From the NCBI GenBank assembly GCA_002383105.1, contig DFXC01000051.1, positions 225-11,988 on the forward strand: DNA of 11,764 nt. The letters run 5' to 3'. Shown here piece after piece: positions 6,990-11,764 of the stretch (its first letter is position 1; the number at the start of each line of letters is the position of its first letter). The translations under genes were made by a program, and so were the position numbers. The DNA comes from Hyphomicrobiaceae bacterium UBA4118. GTDB lineage: Bacteria > Pseudomonadota > Alphaproteobacteria > Rhizobiales > Methyloligellaceae. The notes under the pieces were generated by a model, which had not been told where the DNA came from, searched no databases, and saw only the letters and a program-made list of their open reading frames with translations.

Positions 6990-8330
6990 CTAGTTGAGCG
7001 CGATCAGCGTAGCGTTGTCGGCCAAGATATACATGCGGCCGCCGGCCACAACCGGCGCGACGAAGACGGGCGTGCCGAGATCGAGGGTGGTTGCGACCTG
7101 TCCGGTCCTCGCATCGGCCCCGACCAGGACCCCGTCCCCCGATACCAGCCAGAGCTTGCCGCCGGCGAGCACCGGACCGCTCCAGCGCGTGCTGCCGGGA
7201 AGATCAACCGCCCAGCGCACCTTGCCGTCGGCGCGGGCGAGCGCCAAGAGCTTGCCGCCCAAATCCACGACATAGATGGTGTCGCCGGCGATCCACGGCA
7301 TCTGCGTGCTGGCGACATTGCGCGACCATAACCACTCGCCGGAGGCTTCCGACGAGGCCGTCATCTTGCCGCCATGGCTCACCGCGAACACGACGCCCTT
7401 GTCGATCACGGGCCGCGCCGGGTCTCCGAGGATGCCGGAGGCCGTGGTTTCGGTCGAGCGCGTCAAGGACTCGCTCCAGGCTGCTTTGCCGCTGCCGGCC
7501 TCATAGGCCGCAACGTCGCCCGCCGGGAACGGCGCCACGACGAAGCCGGCGGAGACGGCCGGGCTCACATTGCTGAGCAGGGTCGCCGGTTGCGGCAGCC
7601 CGCGCGCCGTCCACAGCTCCTGGCCGTCGCCGCCGCTCAGGGCATGCAGCACGTTGTCGGTGGAAACGAAAAAGATCTTGCCGGCGGCAGCCGTGGGAGA
7701 GCTGCGGATCGGGGTGCCGACTGACTTGGTCCACAGAATGCCGCCGTTGCCGGTGTCGAGACCGAGGACGGTGCCGTAGCCGGTGGTCACGAAGAGATGC
7801 CCGCCGTCGAGAGCGAGCCCCCCGCCAAAGCCCTCTTTCCGCCTCTCGTTCTCAGGGGTCACGCTCACCGACCACAGCGTGGCGCCGTTCGCCGAGGAGA
7901 AGGCCGAGACCGTACCGCCCGCATCGAGAGTGTAAACCTTGCCGTCGGCGACGAGCGGCTCCGCGCTCAAGCGTCCGCTTGACGACGATCCCGTCCCAGC
8001 GTCGGCCGACCACACCTTCTGCACCTGATCGTTCAGGGCGAGATGGCCGAGATTGTTTGACGGCGTGCCGCCGGGCTGCGTCCAGGATGCGTTCGCCTGG
8101 GCGGGCGGCAGGGCAATGGGCTTTCCCGCCAAAACGGGATCGACATTGGCCAGGCTCGGGTCGGTGATGACGGGGATGCGCTCGCCCGGCAGAATCTCTT
8201 CTTTCTTGGCGAAAGGATTGCGGATTCCGGCAAGCGGACCGCTGCAGCCGGCAAGGCTCAAGGCGATGGCCGCGGCGAGGCCCGCGCTGAGAAGGCGGCC
8301 GCCAATTCCCCGTCTTTGACCCCGGCCCAA
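6990..8330 (-). CDS. bamB: Outer-membrane protein assembly lipoprotein BamB (PQQ-like beta-propeller)
   Basis: BamB is the beta-propeller lipoprotein of the BAM complex, which folds beta-barrel proteins into the outer membrane from the periplasmic side. Residues 12-29 form a lipoprotein signal peptide with lipobox LAGC and acceptor Cys29. The rest is made of propeller blades marked by recurring G-x-x-x-W strands (for example GATLWSV, GGILWTK, GQELWTA, GKAAWSE, GEWLWSR, GKVRWAV) and V-x-x-G-x-x-Y/F pairs. The 446 residues are somewhat longer than E. coli BamB (392), chiefly from a proline-rich N-terminal linker. The start is TTG at 8330: no other start codon precedes the signal peptide, and GAAGGG lies about ten bases upstream. 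Context between a YfgM-like gene and der supports the call over a generic PQQ-repeat dehydrogenase. Confidence 0.92.
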   Translation of the reverse strand: MGRGQRRGIGGRLLSAGLAAAIALSLAGCSGPLAGIRNPFAKKEEILPGERIPVITDPSLANVDPVLAGKPIALPPAQANASWTQPGGTPSNNLGHLALNDQVQKVWSADAGTGSSSSGRLSAEPLVADGKVYTLDAGGTVSAFSSANGATLWSVSVTPENERRKEGFGGGLALDGGHLFVTTGYGTVLGLDTGNGGILWTKSVGTPIRSSPTAAAGKIFFVSTDNVLHALSGGDGQELWTARGLPQPATLLSNVSPAVSAGFVVAPFPAGDVAAYEAGSGKAAWSESLTRSTETTASGILGDPARPVIDKGVVFAVSHGGKMTASSEASGEWLWSRNVASTQMPWIAGDTIYVVDLGGKLLALARADGKVRWAVDLPGSTRWSGPVLAGGKLWLVSGDGVLVGADARTGQVATTLDLGTPVFVAPVVAGGRMYILADNATLIALN

Positions 8331-8356
8331 TTTCGAGCCACCCTTCGGTTCGCGAG

Positions 8357-9040
8357 CTATTTCGCCGTCGTGCTCAGCGACTGCGGGGTCCCCACGATGA
8401 GAGCCAGCATCATGTCGGCGCGTTCCCGCAAGTTCGGAGGCGTGTCCTCATCGCCGATCAGCGCGCTGAACTGCCTCTCGGCCTCCCGCATATCGTTCAG
8501 CCGGTAGGCCGACAGGCCGAGCAGCTCACGGGCGGAAAATCGCCAGGCGCCATTGGAGTCGATGAGACCCTTGAGGCGCCGGTCCATCTCCGCGTAGTCG
8601 GCTTTGTCGAGCCTGAGCGCGGCCGCCTGAAGCGCGGCGTGGCCTTGCAGGATCTGATCGGCGCCCGCGTCACTGGCGAGCGCATCGTAATCGGCGACGG
8701 CCTTGTCGAGGTCACCGGCTTTCGCCTCGGCAGCAGCAAGCTGGAAACGTGCCAGCACCCGGTAGCCCTCAGGCCCCTGCGCTGCCAAGGAGGCGAGCAG
8801 GTCGTGAGCCTTGGCATCGTCGGTTCCGCCCTCCAGGGTCAACGCCTCGCTGAACTTCGCGCCGGCTTCCTGCGCCTGGCGCTCCTGCCAATAGGACCAG
8901 CCCTTGTAGGCCGCGACGGCCGCCACGATCAGCAGGAGACCGGCGAGCGCATAGACGCCGTAGTTGTCCCACAGCTTCTTGTACTGGTCTTGGCGGACGG
9001 CCCCGTCCACCTCGCGAAGAAAGGAATCACGGTCGGTCAT
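8357..9040 (-). CDS. YfgM-like membrane-anchored TPR protein
   Basis: This 227-residue protein has a short cytoplasmic N-terminus (MTDRDSFLREVDGAVRQDQ), one membrane segment at about residues 28-46 (YALAGLLLIVAAVAAYKG) and a periplasmic helical-repeat domain (TPR_21 type) with A-x-x-x-Y/F-x-x-L style helices. This matches the E. coli YfgM architecture, an ancillary subunit of the SecYEG translocon that works with periplasmic chaperones. The gene order YfgM / bamB / der is the same as in E. coli and ties it to envelope protein biogenesis. The ATG at 9040 has only a poor ribosome binding site (AAGAG too far upstream). It is 26 bases from the bamB start. The molecular role in alphaproteobacteria is inferred, so I leave the symbol empty. 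Confidence 0.85.
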   Translation of the reverse strand: MTDRDSFLREVDGAVRQDQYKKLWDNYGVYALAGLLLIVAAVAAYKGWSYWQERQAQEAGAKFSEALTLEGGTDDAKAHDLLASLAAQGPEGYRVLARFQLAAAEAKAGDLDKAVADYDALASDAGADQILQGHAALQAAALRLDKADYAEMDRRLKGLIDSNGAWRFSARELLGLSAYRLNDMREAERQFSALIGDEDTPPNLRERADMMLALIVGTPQSLSTTAK

Positions 9041-9082
9041 CGGCAGCGAACTCTTATGACATGACAGAGCGGATGGTCTTGA

Positions 9083-9100
9083 GGAGCCGCCTGCGGCTCC
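9083..9100. repeat. GC-rich stem-loop in the leader of the YfgM-bamB-der cluster
   Basis: GGAGCCGC (9083-9090) and GCGGCTCC (9093-9100) are perfect inverted arms separated by two bases. It lies just downstream of the candidate promoter at 9110-9138, so it would be the 5' end of the message; alternatively it could end panB transcription, though no T-run follows on the minus strand. Confidence 0.4.
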
Positions 9101-9109
9101 CCTGCCCGC

Positions 9110-9138
9110 CGTATAGTGAAGGCCTCTTGCATGCGCAA
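9110..9138 (-). promoter_or_regulatory. Candidate promoter of the YfgM-bamB-der cluster
   Basis: On the minus strand, TTGCGC (complement of 9133-9138) and TATACG (complement of 9110-9115) are 17 bases apart, three and four matches to consensus. The -35 box overlaps a small perfect stem, CTTGC (9126-9130) / GCAAG (9135-9139). The distance from the -10 box to the ATG at 9040 is about 70 bases. Confidence 0.3.
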
Positions 9139-9194
9139 GGTAAAGAGCCGCGGGCCCGATCGGCCGATGTGCTAAAGGAGATGCCCGAACGAGG

Positions 9195-10055
9195 CTAACT
9201 GCCTATCATTTTGGTCTTTTTCGTGACTTCAGGCGCGTCCTCGCACATCGGATAGGTGTACTCGGCCGAGGGGAAGGCTCGGGTGCGGACCTCGCCCGCG
9301 AAGGCCTTCACGGCAGCCTCGATGCCGGCGCCGATCTGGGCATACTCCTTGACGAATTTGGGCACGCGCGGGGACAGCCCGAGCATGTCCTCGAGCACGA
9401 GGATTTGCCCGTCGCACTCGGCGGAGGCGCCGATGCCGATGGTGGGGATCGCGATCTGCTTGGTGATGCGCGCAGCCAGCAGCTCGGCAAGAGCCTCGAG
9501 CACGACGGCGAAGGCGCCCGCCTCGGCGACGGCGCGGGCATCCTCCTCGAACGCCGCCCATTCCGAGCGGAAGCGGCCGCGCGGCTTGAAGCTGCCGATG
9601 GTGTTGATGGCCTGAGGCGTCATGCCGATATGGCTCATCACCGGGATGCCGCGCTCGGTGAGGTAGCGGATGGTGTCGGCCATATGGGCGCCGCCTTCGA
9701 GCTTGATCGCGCCGCAGCCCGTCTCTTTCAGCACCCTGGCGGCGTTGCGGAAAGCGATCGACGGGTTCTCCTCATAGGAGCCGAACGGCATGTCGACCAC
9801 GACGAGCGCGCGCGTCGAGCCACGCACCACGGCCTGGGCATGCATGATCATGAGCTCGAGCGGCACCGGCACGGTCGTCTCGTAACCATGCATCACCATG
9901 CCGAGGGAGTCGCCGACGAGCAGGAAATCGACGTAAGGGTCGATGATCCGCGCGGTATGGGCGTGATAGGCGGTCAGCGCCACGATCGGCGCGCCGCCTT
10001 TGCGCTTGGCGATGTCCGGCGCGGTCACGCGCTTCACGGCAAATTCGTCAGACAC
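9195..10055 (-). CDS. panB: 3-methyl-2-oxobutanoate hydroxymethyltransferase (ketopantoate hydroxymethyltransferase)
   Basis: PanB adds a hydroxymethyl group from methylene-tetrahydrofolate to alpha-ketoisovalerate, the first committed step of pantothenate and coenzyme A synthesis. Metal and substrate ligands are present: Asp49 in [14 protein letters not shown], Asp88 in [10 protein letters not shown], Glu120 in IKLEGG, and the catalytic Glu187 in [25 protein letters not shown] and TIGIGAS also match the family. The start is GTG at 10055 ([15 protein letters not shown]), with AGGAG ten bases upstream, giving 286 residues against a usual 265-275. The frame stays open to a TTG at 10076, but that lies before the ribosome binding site. 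panC is not in the window. The leader carries a 16-base palindrome with a T-run. Confidence 0.96.
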   Translation of the reverse strand: MSDEFAVKRVTAPDIAKRKGGAPIVALTAYHAHTARIIDPYVDFLLVGDSLGMVMHGYETTVPVPLELMIMHAQAVVRGSTRALVVVDMPFGSYEENPSIAFRNAARVLKETGCGAIKLEGGAHMADTIRYLTERGIPVMSHIGMTPQAINTIGSFKPRGRFRSEWAAFEEDARAVAEAGAFAVVLEALAELLAARITKQIAIPTIGIGASAECDGQILVLEDMLGLSPRVPKFVKEYAQIGAGIEAAVKAFAGEVRTRAFPSAEYTYPMCEDAPEVTKKTKMIGS

Positions 10056-10073
10056 GGTTCCTAAGCTCCTGAA

Positions 10074-10096
10074 CAAAAAGAAGACCCTAGGGTCTT
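10074..10096 (-). promoter_or_regulatory. Palindrome plus T-run in the panB leader (attenuator or operator)
   Basis: AAGACCCTAGGGTCTT at 10081-10096 is a perfect 16-base palindrome. On the minus strand it is followed directly by CTTTTTG, the layout of a Rho-independent terminator, and the panB AGGAG begins four bases later. It may terminate or attenuate transcription into panB, or be a protein-binding site just downstream of an AT-rich promoter region (TATATT, complement of 10105-10110). Confidence 0.45.
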
Positions 10097-10126
10097 ATGG
10101 CAGAAATATAAGGAGTTTTGCAGCGC

Positions 10127-10151
10127 AAAAAAATGGGCCGCGAGAGGGCCC
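10127..10151 (-). terminator. Rho-independent terminator of the NnrU gene
   Basis: On the minus strand GGGCC (complement of 10147-10151), a 7-base loop, GGCCC (complement of 10135-10139), one A and seven Ts (10127-10133) follow each other, ten bases past the nnrU stop. The stem is only five GC pairs, but the T7 tract is striking in this GC-rich window. Confidence 0.6.
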
Positions 10152-10160
10152 TGCAACCCC

Positions 10161-10733
10161 TCATCGCGCGAGCGGCGCCGTGCCGATCAGGAGCGGGTGC
10201 AGCCACACCAGGAAGACCAGGTAAAGGACCACACCGAGGACCGCAGCGATGACGTCGTTCCGCGCCGGCCCCGTCGCCGGAACGGTGATCAGCCCGGTCT
10301 CTTGGCGCCGTTTCAGCGTGATGCGGTCATAGACGGCATAAGCGAGGAACGAGGCGAACAGGATGATGGAGGCAAGGTCGCCATTGGCGATGAGATGGGC
10401 GAGCGCCCAGGTCTTGATGGCGACGAGGAAGGGATGCTTGAGCTTGGCCTTGATCTGGCCGGGCACGTAGGCCGCGACCAGGAAGATGAAGGCCGGCAGC
10501 ATGAGGACGATCGCTACCCAGCGCGTCCACGAGGGTGGCGACCAGACCTGAATGAGAGGCGCCCGCGCGAAGCCATAGACCAGGAGCGCGAAGCTCGCGA
10601 TGGAGAGCAGCGAGAAGAGGACTTTATAGCCATTTAGACCAAGACGGCCGACCAGCTTCTCGCGCCAGCCGCCAACGGTCGGCAGCAGATGAATGCCGAG
10701 AAAGACGGCAATGCCGATAATGAGCAGGGTCAT
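10161..10733 (-). CDS. NnrU family integral membrane protein
   Basis: This 190-residue protein has five or more membrane segments (roughly 2-20, 37-57, 70-90, 117-136, 160-184). It carries the conserved histidine-containing patches of the NnrU family: FLGIHLLPT near the start, VPGQIKAKLKHPFLVAIKTWALAHLIANGD in two adjoining parts (91-120), and VWLHPLL near the end. NnrU proteins were linked to nitrite/nitric oxide reduction in Rhodobacter and relatives and are homologous to the heme-binding carotenoid isomerase Z-ISO. No nitrite or NO reductase genes are visible here, so a denitrification role is not supported by context. The ATG at 10733 has GAGG eight bases upstream. It starts 34 bases after the DUF805 gene and ends at an intrinsic terminator, so the two form a likely two-gene unit. 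Confidence 0.88.
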   Translation of the reverse strand: MTLLIIGIAVFLGIHLLPTVGGWREKLVGRLGLNGYKVLFSLLSIASFALLVYGFARAPLIQVWSPPSWTRWVAIVLMLPAFIFLVAAYVPGQIKAKLKHPFLVAIKTWALAHLIANGDLASIILFASFLAYAVYDRITLKRRQETGLITVPATGPARNDVIAAVLGVVLYLVFLVWLHPLLIGTAPLAR

Positions 10734-10767
10734 GTGCCAAGCCTCGTGCGGGCCAAGTCTTGCGCGC

Positions 10768-11130
10768 TCAATCCGTTAGGGGTGGACCGAAGCGGTTCGG
10801 CCCGGGCGTGCCCTTCAGGAAGCCAAGCTCGACCAGGAACCAGATGGCGCCGACGATGGGGATAAGCAAGATCAAGTTCCACCATCCAGACTTGTCGCGG
10901 TCATGCCAACGCTTGATGTAAATCAGGATGGCGGGGATCAGGATCAGCAGCGAAAAAATGCCACTTAACAGTCCGACCCCGTCCTGCCTGTCATACGTCC
11001 CGATCGCTAGGTCGATCAGCATCAAAACCACGCTGATGATGAAGCCGGGAAGAACGAGGCGAAGCCAAAATTGCTGCCGGTTCACGCGGCCTTTGCCCGA
11101 AAGATAGAATTGCTTCCAATCGAAGTTCAT
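10768..11130 (-). CDS. DUF805 family membrane protein
   Basis: The 120-residue protein has the DUF805 pattern: GRVNRQQFW at 14-22 before the first membrane helix (about 23-44), a second helix (53-73), the KRWHDRDKSGWW motif at 73-84, a third helix (83-103) and the C-terminal GTPGPNRFGPP. The family is widespread in bacteria and has no established molecular function. The ATG at 11130 has a strong purine-rich ribosome binding site (AAGGGGGA) about six bases upstream. It is probably co-transcribed with the NnrU gene, 34 bases downstream. Confidence 0.92.
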   Translation of the reverse strand: MNFDWKQFYLSGKGRVNRQQFWLRLVLPGFIISVVLMLIDLAIGTYDRQDGVGLLSGIFSLLILIPAILIYIKRWHDRDKSGWWNLILLIPIVGAIWFLVELGFLKGTPGPNRFGPPLTD

Positions 11131-11152
11131 GGCTGTCCCCCTTGAAAGTCGC

Positions 11153-11189
11153 GTTGACGAGCAAACCTCAGGGGTGCCGCTGCGTCAAC
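11153..11189. repeat. 7-base inverted repeat upstream of the DUF805 gene
   Basis: GTTGACG (11153-11159) and CGTCAAC (11183-11189) are perfect inverted arms with a 23-base spacer. Each arm contains TTGACG, so either could be a -35 box: the right one, read on the minus strand, could drive the DUF805-NnrU pair, although the -10 region 17 bases on (TTTGCT) is weak. Confidence 0.3.
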
Positions 11190-11223
11190 AAGAACCGGGG
11201 TCGCCATTAGGCGCGACCGGGGG

Positions 11224-11316
11224 CTCATCCTTCGAGACGGCCGCGTTAAGCGGCCTCCTCAGGATGAGGGATAAGTCCTCATAGTGAGGAGCGCCCGAAG
11301 GGCGCATCTCGAACCA
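11224..11316. repeat. Two adjoining hairpin repeats (Rhizobiales CTCATCCT / AGGATGAG type)
   Basis: Unit 1 (11224-11268): outer arms CTCATCCT (11224-11231) and AGGATGAG (11261-11268), inner arms GGCCGC (11239-11244) and GCGGCC (11250-11255). Unit 2 (about 11279-11316): inner arms GCGCCC (11291-11296) and GGGCGC (11300-11305), flanked by GTGAGGA and TCTCGAACCA. I recall this composite, with TCTCGAACCATGA and CATCCTTCGAGAC blocks, as a common interspersed repeat in Bradyrhizobium-like genomes. Unit 2 overlaps the 3' end of the DJ-1/PfpI gene; unit 1 could act as its transcription stop. Confidence 0.7.
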
Positions 11317-11764
11317 CACCCAAATGGGTCACGTCGATGCCGAGGCGCTTGGCCACGCGCCGGGCCGTCTGCTCGCGTTTTGCGGTGATCGCGTTCGCCG
11401 AACCTCGAGCGGCCTCCACCATGGCTGGCGGCGCGGTCTTCGGCGAACCACTGTCGAAGAGCGGCTCAGGCGCGTATTGCATATAGAGCCGCACCGCTTT
11501 AGCAACCTCATCGCCGCAGAGATCGGCGGCCACGTGAAGGGCCGCGTCGATGCCCGCCGTCACCCCCGCCGCAAAGACGAAATTATCATGTTTGACCACC
11601 CGCTCGTCGACTGGGATGGCGCCGAAAAACGGCAGCAAATGAAAGGAAGCCCAGTGCGTCGTGGCGCGGCGCCCCTTGAGCAGGCCGGCGGCACCCAAGA
11701 TCAGCGCGCCTGTGCAAACTGAGAACACACATCGCGCGCCGGCAGCCTGAGTTCGCACCCAGGA
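11279..11764 (-). CDS. DJ-1/PfpI family protein, isonitrile hydratase-like, 5' partial
   Basis: The frame is open to the window edge (S-W-V-R-T-Q-A-A-G-A-R-C-V-F-S-V-C-T-G), so the start and the nucleophile-elbow glutamate region lie outside; the GTG at 11758 is internal. SVCTGALILGAAGLLKGRRATTHW is the family core in two adjoining parts, with the nucleophile Cys encoded at 11714-11716. The later pieces HFLLPFF-like SFHLLPFFGAIPVDERVV, GVTAGIDAALHVAADL and VRLYMQYAPEPLFDSGSP resemble Pseudomonas isonitrile hydratase (InhA), which converts isonitriles to N-formamides. Other DJ-1/PfpI activities cannot be excluded. There is no visible AraC-type DNA-binding domain, so it is not a GlxA-like regulator. 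The last twelve residues (VVRDAPFGRSSL) are encoded by a palindromic repeat, which supplies the stop. Confidence 0.85.
   Translation of the reverse strand, partial: SWVRTQAAGARCVFSVCTGALILGAAGLLKGRRATTHWASFHLLPFFGAIPVDERVVKHDNFVFAAGVTAGIDAALHVAADLCGDEVAKAVRLYMQYAPEPLFDSGSPKTAPPAMVEAARGSANAITAKREQTARRVAKRLGIDVTHLGVVRDAPFGRSSL

Noticed and set aside
5546..6997. Several plus-strand open frames of 130-217 codons across der
   Set aside because: All lie opposite the full-length Der frame, have no start signals and are low-complexity S/R/A-rich translations.
9174..9197. AAAGGAG directly followed by a five-codon ATG frame on the plus strand
   Set aside because: The spacing of zero bases is wrong for translation and the peptide is too short; it overlaps the panB stop region by chance.
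9405..10064. A 219-codon plus-strand open frame opposite panB
   Set aside because: Histidine/arginine/glycine-rich shadow of panB; panB has all catalytic residues.

Overview
The window looks like ordinary chromosome from a GC-rich alphaproteobacterium, most likely a member of the Hyphomicrobiales (Rhizobiales). Three things suggest this. The gene neighbourhoods panB / YfgM-like TPR protein / bamB / der and holC / ndk are arranged in an alphaproteobacterial way. The best protein matches I recall (HolC, Ndk, PurN, NnrU, DUF805) are of that type. Two palindromic repeat families that I recognise as abundant between genes in Rhizobiales genomes are present: the AGAGCATGATC...GATCATGCTC type and the CTCATCCT...AGGATGAG type.

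Left part, plus strand (1-4448): the 3' three quarters of purM overlap purN by 4 bases (purine synthesis). A 262-base gap with a candidate promoter and two hairpins leads to an orphan cytochrome P450. After a perfect inverted repeat comes a 76-residue protein of unknown function, whose end overlaps the GTG start of a CorA/ZntB-type divalent cation transporter. The N-terminus of that transporter is partly encoded by half of a REP-like repeat.

Middle part, minus strand (4461-9040, read right to left): a YfgM-like membrane TPR protein, the outer-membrane assembly lipoprotein BamB and the ribosome-assembly GTPase Der form one cluster. A complete 50-base palindromic repeat follows, then holC (DNA polymerase III chi subunit) and ndk (nucleoside diphosphate kinase). 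ndk has its own good promoter candidate. holC has no ATG, GTG or TTG codon where its start should be, and the repeat lies directly upstream of it.

Right part, minus strand (9195-11764): a DUF805 membrane protein and an NnrU-family membrane protein are probably co-transcribed and end at a convincing intrinsic terminator. panB (pantothenate pathway) follows, with a 16-base perfect palindrome plus T-run in its leader. At the right edge is the 3' end of a DJ-1/PfpI-family gene (isonitrile hydratase-like). Its last dozen codons come from a hairpin repeat.

I see no tRNA, rRNA, CRISPR array, transposase, phage gene or defence system, and nothing that amounts to a new multi-gene system. The interest lies in how the short palindromic repeats have reshaped gene ends at three places (zntB-like start, holC start, DJ-1 C-terminus) and in several unexplained inverted repeats in leaders.
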